NCBI RefSeq assembly: GCF_965227785.1
Contig: NZ_OZ245785.1
Span: forward strand, 1,860,001 to 1,924,000
Direction of reading: 5' to 3'
DNA: 64,000 bases
Source: Gracilimonas sp965227785
Lineage (GTDB): Bacteria; Bacteroidota; Rhodothermia; Balneolales; Balneolaceae
Made by a program: the position numbers and the translations under genes. Positions within the stretch are counted from its first letter, which is position 1. Every line of letters starts with the position of its first letter. Positions 54,921 to 62,293 of the stretch are shown here, one piece after another. Under the pieces are notes generated by a model that worked only from the letters and a program-made list of their open reading frames with translations, searched no databases and was not told where the DNA came from.

Positions 54921-56630
54921 CTACCTACCCTGAATATGAATGTCCTTTAATCTCAGCTGAAGGGTTCGCCGGCCATTCCAGTTATTCTCTTCCAGCACAT
55001 ACGCTATTTTGAAGGGATCTCCTTTTCGTACATCAGGCAGGTATTCGTGCATATTAAAACCGATGGTATCAAAAACACCGGAACCATTTTGGCTAACCCT
55101 CATCTTCAGATGGCCGTTTCCAACTATGGTCGGAACGCCAACCACTTTCACCCCTTCGCTCACAAAAACCGGCCGAATGTTACCCGGGCCAAAAGGCTCA
55201 AACTGACTGAGCAGCTTCCAGAACTTCATGTCCACTTCACCTAAATCCAGTTTGGCATCTACGGTTAGTTCTGGTTCAAAGGAGTTTTCGGAAAGATCAG
55301 TAAAAGCCAGCTCGTTCATCCGACGGCGAAATTCATTCAAGTTGCCTTCCTCGAGGGTAAGCCCGGCCGCAAATTCGTGTCCCCCGAACTGCTCCAGCAG
55401 GTCTTCACATTTTTTGATGGCATTATAAATATTAAATCCTTTTATGCTCCTTGCCGACCCTTTTATTTTTCCATCCACATTACTCAGCATGATGGCCGGG
55501 CGATGATACAAATCCACCAGCCGGGAGGCCACAATCCCGATCACTCCAAGGTGCCAGTTTTCACTGTACAGTACAATGGTAGAGGTTTCTTCCATATTAA
55601 AATCCTTCTCAATTTGCTCCATCGCCTCTTTCATAGTTTTGGAGTCGGTATCTCGCCGCTTCAGGTTTACAGATTCCAGCTCATAGGCATGTGACTTAGC
55701 CTCGCCCAATGTCTCGGAAATCATGAGTTTCACAGCCGTGCTTGCATCCCCCATACGTCCCGCAGCATTAATTCTGGGCCCGATAGAAAACACAATCTTG
55801 GAGGTATTTACATCTTCTTGGGAAACTTTAATCAGCTCCAGCAGCGCTTTAATGCCCACTCGCGGACTCCGCTGAATCATTTGTAATCCCGCCTTCATGA
55901 GCACGCGGTTTTCATCAATGATAGGGACAATGTCGGAAGCAATAGAAATGGCTACTAAATCCAGAAATTTATAGGAAATAGTATCTGGCAAACCGAGTTT
56001 CTCAATAGTTCCCTGAATAAGTTTAAATCCAACACCGGCTCCCGAAAGTCCGTCAAAAGGATAGTTACAATCCGGGCGTTTGGGGTCGAGCACGGCTACG
56101 GCTTCCGGAATGCCATTCCCAACGGTATGGTGGTCACAGACTATCAGGTCGATACCTTTTTCACGGGCTACTTTGGCTTCCTCAATAGCTGTAATGCCAC
56201 AATCAACCGATACAATCAGAGAGGCGTTAACTTCTTCAGCGTATTTAATGCCATCGGGGTTAATTCCATATCCCTCTTTGAAGCGGTGAGGAATGTAGTA
56301 ATCGGCATCAACCCCAAACTCTTTCAAAAATGTATAGACACAGGAAGTTGCTGTAGTCCCGTCAACGTCGTAATCGCCGTAAACGAGTACTTTCTCACTT
56401 TTACGAATGGCCAGAGCTAAGCGTTCTGCACCGGCTTCCATATCCTTCATTAAAAAAGGATCGTGGAGGTTTTCTATCTTTGGCCTGAAAAAGTATTCTG
56501 CATCATCAAATGTTTTTATGCCGCGTATAGCCAGTAGTTGGGCTATTTTGTCCGGAATTCCCAGCATATCCCCTAATTTGGAGATGTACTTTGGCTCCTC
56601 CGGCTGCGCGTATACCCAGCGGAATGACAT
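54921..56630 (-). CDS. recJ: Single-stranded-DNA-specific exonuclease RecJ
   Basis: 569 aa from the ATG at 56630 (MSFRWVYAQPEE), which fits RecJ proteins better than the upstream Met at 56696. Motifs of the DHH phosphoesterase family: VYGDYDVDGTTA, SVDCG, VCDHH and the DHHA1 segment FGGHEFAAGL. It degrades single-stranded DNA 5' to 3' in recombination and mismatch repair, using divalent metal ions. It is monocistronic here. Confidence 0.95.
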   Translation of the reverse strand: MSFRWVYAQPEEPKYISKLGDMLGIPDKIAQLLAIRGIKTFDDAEYFFRPKIENLHDPFLMKDMEAGAERLALAIRKSEKVLVYGDYDVDGTTATSCVYTFLKEFGVDADYYIPHRFKEGYGINPDGIKYAEEVNASLIVSVDCGITAIEEAKVAREKGIDLIVCDHHTVGNGIPEAVAVLDPKRPDCNYPFDGLSGAGVGFKLIQGTIEKLGLPDTISYKFLDLVAISIASDIVPIIDENRVLMKAGLQMIQRSPRVGIKALLELIKVSQEDVNTSKIVFSIGPRINAAGRMGDASTAVKLMISETLGEAKSHAYELESVNLKRRDTDSKTMKEAMEQIEKDFNMEETSTIVLYSENWHLGVIGIVASRLVDLYHRPAIMLSNVDGKIKGSARSIKGFNIYNAIKKCEDLLEQFGGHEFAAGLTLEEGNLNEFRRRMNELAFTDLSENSFEPELTVDAKLDLGEVDMKFWKLLSQFEPFGPGNIRPVFVSEGVKVVGVPTIVGNGHLKMRVSQNGSGVFDTIGFNMHEYLPDVRKGDPFKIAYVLEENNWNGRRTLQLRLKDIHIQGR

Positions 56631-56812
56631 GATTGTTTTGTGCTTTATTTTTATACATAAAGGCAGATCGGCGGTCAGACCGGGATGCCAACGCAACTCG
56701 CGTTATTATTACTTATATAAAATACTATTTAACGAGAGAAAATCAGCATGTTTGTTTACATAAAAATTCTAATCCACCCGAATCGTTCAAATTCGCCCCA
56801 ACTCCCCAAAAA

Positions 56813-56870
56813 ATAAATACAAGTATTTATGGTTGAACCGATTTATTTGGTTGAGAACCGCCAAATAAAT
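56813..56870. promoter_or_regulatory. Two perfect inverted repeats upstream of leucine dehydrogenase
   Basis: ATAAATAC / GTATTTAT (56813-56820 / 56823-56830) and ATTTATTTGG / CCAAATAAAT (56841-56850 / 56861-56870). They lie 58-115 bp before the start codon in the 297-bp gap between recJ and the dehydrogenase gene. They are candidate operators. The rest of the gap shows nothing I recognise. Confidence 0.45.
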
Positions 56871-56927
56871 CCCGAACTTTGGAAGCGGTTCCATAAAGAG
56901 CCATTTGTATAATTTATCTTATTTAAA

Positions 56928-58103
56928 ATGATTGATGCACCTGTTAAAAACTCCAAGAAATTGACTGAAGAAAACCCGAATTTTTCCCTTTTTAATCAAC
57001 TTGCCAACTATGAACATGAGCAGGTAGTGGTTTGCTCTGACCCTGAAGTTGGGCTGAAGGCCATCATCGCCATTCACAATACCACGCTGGGCCCGGCTTT
57101 GGGCGGAACCCGTATGTGGAACTACGAATCTGAAGAAGCAGCCATCAAGGATGTCCTTCGCCTTTCGCGAGGCATGTCGTATAAAGCGGCTATTTCCGGA
57201 TTGAATTTAGGTGGCGGAAAAGCTGTGATCATCGGCGACCCTCATACCGAAAAAACAGAAGCTTTATTCCGCTCTTTCGGACGCTTTGTGGACGGACTTG
57301 GCGGCCGGTACATCACTGCTGAAGACGTGGGTATGACTGAGCGTGAAATGGAATGGATTTACTCCGAAACGAAATATGTAACAGGTATCCCAAAAGCTCT
57401 TGGCGGAAGCGGAAACCCGTCACCTGTAACAGCATACGGAGTATATATGGGAGTGAAAGCCTGCGCTAAAAAAGCTTATGGCAGCGACTCTCTGGAAGGA
57501 AAGAAGATTGCCCTGCAGGGTGCCGGAAATGTAGCTTCCTATTTTGCACGTCACGCAGCTAAAGAAGGAGCCAAGCTTTACATCTGTGACATCTATGAGG
57601 ACAAGGCCAAAGAACTGGCTGAGGAAGTAGGCGGTGAACTTGTTGACCCCGACGACATTTACGGACTGGATGTAGATATTTATACACCATGTGCTTTAGG
57701 CGGGGTGATCAATGACGACACTATGGACCAGTTTAAGTGTGACATCATAGCCGGAGGTGCCAATAATGTGTTAGATGATGAAGACAAACACGGGCAACAA
57801 CTGCTCGACAAAGGCATTATCTATGCTCCGGATTACGTGATTAATGCGGGTGGACTTATTAATATTGCCAGCGAACTGGAAGGGTACAATGAAGAACGAG
57901 CCCTACAGAATGCCGGCAATATCTATAATACGATCACCGACATCCTTAATTACTCGGAAGATCATGGCACACCTGCTCACGTAGCTTCTAACGATCTGGC
58001 TGAGAAGCGTATTAAAACCATTGGGCATATTAAGAATAAATATTCTTCCAAGGCCAATGTATCCGGAAGGCTGGGTGAAGTTTACAAGCGCTTTATCGAT
58101 TGA
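56928..58103 (+). CDS. ldh: Leucine (branched-chain amino acid) dehydrogenase
   Basis: 391 aa, Glu/Leu/Phe/Val dehydrogenase family. The substrate and catalytic region includes GPALGGTRMW, GMSYKAAISGLNLGGGKAVI (two conserved lysines) and ITAEDVGM. The NAD-binding loop is ALQGAGNVASYFA. It interconverts leucine and its keto acid with NAD, feeding branched-chain fatty acid and amino acid metabolism. The N-terminus has about 20 more residues than typical leucine dehydrogenase. Valine or phenylalanine dehydrogenase cannot be excluded. Confidence 0.87.
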   Translation: MIDAPVKNSKKLTEENPNFSLFNQLANYEHEQVVVCSDPEVGLKAIIAIHNTTLGPALGGTRMWNYESEEAAIKDVLRLSRGMSYKAAISGLNLGGGKAVIIGDPHTEKTEALFRSFGRFVDGLGGRYITAEDVGMTEREMEWIYSETKYVTGIPKALGGSGNPSPVTAYGVYMGVKACAKKAYGSDSLEGKKIALQGAGNVASYFARHAAKEGAKLYICDIYEDKAKELAEEVGGELVDPDDIYGLDVDIYTPCALGGVINDDTMDQFKCDIIAGGANNVLDDEDKHGQQLLDKGIIYAPDYVINAGGLINIASELEGYNEERALQNAGNIYNTITDILNYSEDHGTPAHVASNDLAEKRIKTIGHIKNKYSSKANVSGRLGEVYKRFID

Positions 58104-58130
58104 TACAGCTGCTAAATTTTGAGTGAGTGA

Positions 58131-58163
58131 AAGGGGCGCTTCGGTTTGGGGCACCCCTTTTTT
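58131..58163 (+). terminator. Terminator of the dehydrogenase gene
   Basis: AAGGGG-C-GC (58131-58139) pairs with GC-A-CCCCTT, followed by TTTTT. It lies about 28 bp after the stop codon. Confidence 0.75.
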
Positions 58164-58178
58164 TATGTGCCCTTCGCC

Positions 58179-58343
58179 GGCATTGACCCTCTCCTTTGTT
58201 TCCTCTCCCGCGGAGAGGAAGACTCCTTGGTTATTTTCGAACTTGATTTAACCCTTTTGCCACTGGTTATAATCATTTACCTGCCACTACATTCACTAAA
58301 GAGCTTCCCCTCCGGGGAGGGGATTGAGGGGTGGGTCAATGCC
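58179..58343. repeat. 165-bp palindromic element before hslO
   Basis: Perfect 11-bp ends GGCATTGACCC (58179-58189) and GGGTCAATGCC (58333-58343). Inside are two sub-hairpins: TCCTCTCC/GGAGAGGA near 58201-58219 and CCCCTCC/GGGGAGGGG near 58307-58322. It occupies most of the 390-bp gap between the dehydrogenase and hslO. Confidence 0.7.
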
Positions 58344-58444
58344 AGCTAAGGGCTACTCGCTTTTATCACATCACCCCAGAAAACCTGCCGCCCCACTCAT
58401 CATATTTTTACCCGCCCTCATCCAAATAAAACGCTTTTTTTACG

Positions 58445-58452
58445 TATCTTTG
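58445..58452 (+). promoter_or_regulatory. Candidate Bacteroidota -7 promoter element of hslO
   Basis: TATCTTTG matches the Bacteroidota -7 consensus TAnnTTTG. It is 40 bp before the hslO ATG. No clear TTTG-type -33 box is seen at the right distance. Confidence 0.35.
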
Positions 58453-58492
58453 AGGCATTCATTTTCTACAAAAGAGATTATTTATTACTCCT

Positions 58493-59395
58493 ATGAACAT
58501 TGAAGAATATAATTTCAAAGACCGCCTCATCAAGGGAATCACAACGGACGGTCACTTTAAAATTTCTGTCGTAAAAACCACTGAAGTCGTCAAAACGGCC
58601 AGGGATAATCACCAGCTTTCATTACTAAATACGGTCATCTTAGGAAGAGCCTTAACAGCTACCATGCTGCTGGCCTCCGAGCTTAAAGGGGAAGAGCGCA
58701 TTCGGATGCGTATGGATGGGGATGGACCTATCGGGTTTATTGTTGCCGAGGCAAACTCAGTGGGTGAAATTCGCGGATACGTAAAGAATCCGGTCGCAGA
58801 ACTGGATTACTCCAATCCTGAAACGGAACTCGGTGACGGAATCGGCTTGGGAGTTATGACATTTTCTAAAGTGCTTTATAATGAAGCCGAGCCTAAAACG
58901 AGTACCATTCAGCTTATCAAAGGAGATGTGAATAGTGATGTAGCCCATTATCTGGCACAATCCGAACAAATTCCTTCCGCACTGCTGACTGATGTTGGTA
59001 TTGATGAAGACGGAAATGTTACCGAAGCCGGCGGACTGATGATACAGCGACTACCCGGCGCCCCGGACGGACAGATTGATATGCTTCAGGAACGACTGGG
59101 ATCATTCCCGCCTATCGATGAACTGCTGGCCGATGATCAGTATATTGACCAGATCATGAATAAGGCTGTATCACCCCTGCAAGCAAAAGAGCTGAACCGT
59201 CAGCCGGTCGACTTTTTCTGTCGTTGTTCCCGTAAGCGTTTTTTGAATGCTCTGGCTATGCTGAATTTCGAAGACTTGAAAGAAATGGACGGAGAAGGTC
59301 AGGAAATGGTTTGCCAGTATTGCAACAATAGAGAGTTTATTTCGAAAGAAGAGATCGAAAAAATTGTGATGGATGCACAGGCAAAAATGAACTAA
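58493..59395 (+). CDS. hslO: Redox-regulated chaperone Hsp33
   Basis: 300 aa, matching the family. The N-terminal domain has LLASELKGEERIRMRMDGDGPIG-type sequence (RMRMDGDGPIGFIV). The C-terminal redox switch has the four zinc-binding cysteines as CRC (FFCRCSRKRF) and CQYC (MVCQYCNNREF). Under oxidative stress, zinc release unfolds the C-terminus and activates the holdase. It is followed 13 bp later by the next gene and may share its transcript. Confidence 0.94.
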   Translation: MNIEEYNFKDRLIKGITTDGHFKISVVKTTEVVKTARDNHQLSLLNTVILGRALTATMLLASELKGEERIRMRMDGDGPIGFIVAEANSVGEIRGYVKNPVAELDYSNPETELGDGIGLGVMTFSKVLYNEAEPKTSTIQLIKGDVNSDVAHYLAQSEQIPSALLTDVGIDEDGNVTEAGGLMIQRLPGAPDGQIDMLQERLGSFPPIDELLADDQYIDQIMNKAVSPLQAKELNRQPVDFFCRCSRKRFLNALAMLNFEDLKEMDGEGQEMVCQYCNNREFISKEEIEKIVMDAQAKMN

Positions 59396-59408
59396 ATAAT
59401 CTCCTCTT

Positions 59409-60248
59409 ATGGGAAAGCTCTCCGACGACGAAATCCGGCATATTGTCCAAAAAGCCACATTCTTACAAAAGCATGGTGAAAGAACTCCTCTTGGTAAAGC
59501 CACTGCCTCCAACGAAGAAATCCAAGCTTTATATGAGATCACGGACGAGCTTGGCATCCCCCGTAAATTTGCATACGAAGCGTACATAGAACTGGGGGGC
59601 ATCCCCGTACAGGAACCGATGGTTATAGATAACCACGATTTCAACAGTACTAAGGTTGTTGGGTACGCCAGAGGCACGATAGACAAGGGGCTTTTTAATG
59701 AGTTAAAAGGCCAGGCAGAGTTTCACTTTAATACAATGGGAAAGGTGAGTCAGCGAAGAAATAAGTATATCTGGAAAGCCAAACCCGTAGGCCCCTCAAA
59801 GTTTATTGCTTCCTCTAACTCTCCCGAAATTGAGTTTGAAAAAATTGATGGAAATACCAAAGTAATAGTTTCCCAAAGTTTGAAGACACTTAATAAGCTG
59901 TACCTGCCCGGAATAGCGGTTGCCTTTGGAGGCTTCATGTTATTTGCCGGTACAATATTCGGACAAACGGGAAGTGAGGTGGCCCCTCCTCTCATCGTTT
60001 CTTTGCTGATACTTACAGCTTCTGTGTTTTACACCCGGTTTATAAATGGCCGGAAAAAGAAACGTAAAAAAGACCTTCAGGAATTGACGGAAACACTGTT
60101 AGGTAAAATTGAACGGCATCTTAAATCTACCATTCTTACTAAGGAAGTAGAGCAAGAGCAGGGAGACGAAAAAGGACAAATTGAGATTCCTGAAAATGAA
60201 TATGAAGAAGAAAGTGTTGAGAACGATTCACGATCGAGAATTAAATAA
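59409..60248 (+). CDS. Membrane protein of unknown function
   Basis: 279 aa. An N-terminal helical segment (MGKLSDDEIRHIVQKATFLQ) is followed by a mixed region, then two hydrophobic helices (about 160-178 and 186-205: LYLPGIAVAFGGFMLFAGTIF, PPLIVSLLILTASVFY). The C-terminal tail is basic, then acidic (EEESVENDSRSRIK). The start of the protein recalls SHOCT- or DUF1707-like short domains, but I cannot name the family. It lies between hslO and an NADH dehydrogenase gene with gaps of 13 and 24 bp, so an operon is likely. Confidence 0.7.
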   Translation: MGKLSDDEIRHIVQKATFLQKHGERTPLGKATASNEEIQALYEITDELGIPRKFAYEAYIELGGIPVQEPMVIDNHDFNSTKVVGYARGTIDKGLFNELKGQAEFHFNTMGKVSQRRNKYIWKAKPVGPSKFIASSNSPEIEFEKIDGNTKVIVSQSLKTLNKLYLPGIAVAFGGFMLFAGTIFGQTGSEVAPPLIVSLLILTASVFYTRFINGRKKKRKKDLQELTETLLGKIERHLKSTILTKEVEQEQGDEKGQIEIPENEYEEESVENDSRSRIK

Positions 60249-60272
60249 CAACCATCTTCACTTTTCTTTGAT

Positions 60273-61523
60273 ATGGGCAATAATGTACTAATAGTGGGCG
60301 GGGGCTTTGTCGGTATTTCCGTTGCCAAAAAACTGGCAGGCACCTCATTTAATGTCACCATTGTTGATAAAACCAATCACCATCTGTTTCAGCCTTTGCT
60401 TTATCAGGTTGCTACCGCGGCTCTGTCTCCGGGTGATATAGCCATGCCCATCCGGGCTATTTTCAGCAAACAGAAAAATGTACGGGTTATTCTGGGAGAA
60501 GTAACCGCAGTTGATAAAACCGATAATCTCGTTCATCTGAAAAACGGATCGCAACTCCCTTTTGATTATCTGATTTTAGCTCCCGGTGCTCAGTATAACT
60601 ATTTTGGCAATGAAGACTGGGAACAGCATGCCCCCGGCCTCAAATCTCTTTCTGACGCCCTCGAGATACGCGAACGTATTCTGCTGTCTCTTGAAAAAGC
60701 TGAACAGATCGTTGATCCGGATAAGAGAAAACCCTTTTTGACTTATGTTGTGATAGGCGGCGGACCCACCGGTGTGGAAATGGCAGGATCTATAGCTGAA
60801 ATCGCTAAGCGAAGCATGATGAGGGATTTCAGAAATATAAAACCAGACGAAACCAAGATATACCTGGTTGAAGCTGCTGATGGAATCCTGAATGGTTTTG
60901 ATGAACCTCTGCCGGAAAAAGGACTGGAAACCCTGGAAAATATGGGAGTGGAAGTACTGTTGAATACTCCTGTACGGGAGGTAAAGAAAGATGGTGTAAA
61001 AATAGACAGTCAGTTTATCGAAACGCCGAACATTATATGGGGGGCCGGTGTAAAGGCTTCGCCACTAATTGAAAACTTAGATGTAGAGACAGATCATATT
61101 GGAAGGGCAATGGTTGAACCGGATCTTTCTATTGCCGGTTCCCCTGCAATTTTTGTAGCCGGCGATGCGGCACATGTAAAGAATGAAAAGGGCAAGCCAC
61201 TTCCGGGGCTGGCTCCGGTGGCTCTTCAGCAGGGCAAATATCTTGGGAATTTAATCAAAAACAATTCCTCAACTCGTAAACCCTTTCACTATGTAGATAA
61301 AGGTACCATGGCTACTATTGGCAGAGCCAAGGCTGTGGCAGACATTCGGGGTTTTAAATTCAGCGGATTTTTTGCCTGGCTGTTGTGGGGGCTTATTCAC
61401 ATTTTCTTTCTTATCGGGTTTCGAAATCGATTCCGAGTTTTTGCCGAGTGGATATGGCACTATATAACCTTTAAGCGAGGGGTACGTTTAATTGCCAAGA
61501 AAGACGATATCTCAGACCGCTGA
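60273..61523 (+). CDS. ndh: Type II NADH:quinone oxidoreductase
   Basis: 416 aa. FAD-binding GGGFVGISVAKKLA at the N-terminus, NAD-binding VVIGGGPTGVEMAGSIAEIA near 162-181, and the second FAD motif IFVAGDAAHV. The sequence GLAPVALQQGKYLG and a C-terminal hydrophobic segment (FFAWLLWGLIHIFFLIGF, about 365-383) suggest peripheral membrane attachment. It passes electrons from NADH to quinone without proton pumping. It may be co-transcribed with the gene before it. Confidence 0.92.
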   Translation: MGNNVLIVGGGFVGISVAKKLAGTSFNVTIVDKTNHHLFQPLLYQVATAALSPGDIAMPIRAIFSKQKNVRVILGEVTAVDKTDNLVHLKNGSQLPFDYLILAPGAQYNYFGNEDWEQHAPGLKSLSDALEIRERILLSLEKAEQIVDPDKRKPFLTYVVIGGGPTGVEMAGSIAEIAKRSMMRDFRNIKPDETKIYLVEAADGILNGFDEPLPEKGLETLENMGVEVLLNTPVREVKKDGVKIDSQFIETPNIIWGAGVKASPLIENLDVETDHIGRAMVEPDLSIAGSPAIFVAGDAAHVKNEKGKPLPGLAPVALQQGKYLGNLIKNNSSTRKPFHYVDKGTMATIGRAKAVADIRGFKFSGFFAWLLWGLIHIFFLIGFRNRFRVFAEWIWHYITFKRGVRLIAKKDDISDR

Positions 61524-61543
61524 TTTGGGCATACAACCCAAAC

Positions 61544-61563
61544 GATGTATATTAACATACATC
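61544..61563. promoter_or_regulatory. Inverted repeat operator candidate of the toxin-antitoxin pair
   Basis: GATGTAT (61544-61550) and ATACATC (61557-61563), perfect inverted copies with a 6-bp spacer, 18 bp before the antitoxin ATG. Ribbon-helix-helix antitoxins usually repress their own promoter at such sites. A weaker palindrome TTTGGG...CCCAAA lies at 61524-61542. Confidence 0.5.
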
Positions 61564-61581
61564 ATATTTTAGGAGCGACTT

Positions 61582-61854
61582 ATGATTCGAACACAAATAT
61601 ATCTTACCAGGAAAGAAAAAGAGGCCATCGAACAACTTTCTGATGAGCGCAATACAACCCAGAGTAACATTATCCGGGAAGCCATAGATGAGTATGTTGC
61701 CAAAAAGAAAAGGGAATCCGGCGAAGGCAGAAAGTCGATCATGGATTTTGCCGGACTATGGAAAGACAAGAAAGACATTCCCAAAGTTGATAAACTCAGA
61801 CAAGGCTGGAGTGATCGAGCGAATCGAATAGAAACTGATAGCAATGATCGTTGA
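61582..61854 (+). CDS. Ribbon-helix-helix antitoxin (CopG type)
   Basis: 90 aa. The N-terminus MIRTQIYLTRKEKEAIEQL with TTQSNIIREAIDEYVAKKK is a ribbon-helix-helix DNA-binding domain. The C-terminal tail (about 50-90) would wrap the toxin. It overlaps the PIN-domain gene by 11 bp, the classical antitoxin-first arrangement. It should neutralise the toxin and repress the operon. Confidence 0.88.
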   Translation: MIRTQIYLTRKEKEAIEQLSDERNTTQSNIIREAIDEYVAKKKRESGEGRKSIMDFAGLWKDKKDIPKVDKLRQGWSDRANRIETDSNDR

Positions 61855-62209
61855 CACCAATATCTTCATTGATTTCCTCAAAGGGAATGAAAAGGCCATC
61901 CGCTTTATCCAGCAGAACCAACCCGTTTCGACTTCTGTAATCGTAGTTTCAGAATTATACTCGGGCGTCAAGAATAAGAAGGAAGAAAAAGAACTGAATA
62001 CTTTTCTGTCTTTTGTGAATCAAATAGAAGTAACTGCTGTTATCGCCAGGAACGCAGGGCTAATGAGACGCAAATACTATAAAAGCCACGGAATTGAAAT
62101 ACCGGACGCTATCATTGCGGCTACAGCCAAAGAACAGGGCGTACCTATTGCTACCCTCGACAAGAAGCATTTTTCAGTACTTACCGACAACCTTATTACC
62201 CCTTACTGA
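61844..62209 (+). CDS. vapC: PIN-domain ribonuclease toxin (VapC-like)
   Basis: 121 aa. PIN-domain acidic residues: Asp4 in MIVDTNIFIDF, Glu in VVSELYSGV (about 39) and Asp in IEIPDAIIAATA (about 90), with a further Asp in ATLDKKHF. It is predicted to cleave RNA (tRNA or rRNA in known VapCs) when the antitoxin is lost. Its start lies inside the end of the antitoxin gene. Confidence 0.9.
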   Translation: MIVDTNIFIDFLKGNEKAIRFIQQNQPVSTSVIVVSELYSGVKNKKEEKELNTFLSFVNQIEVTAVIARNAGLMRRKYYKSHGIEIPDAIIAATAKEQGVPIATLDKKHFSVLTDNLITPY

Positions 62210-62293
62210 AAACAAAGAATTAGCTGCTTAATAATTTTACTTCTGTTGAATAGATAGTAGCTTAGCCCCTCAACTCATTTAGGACATTTTTTT

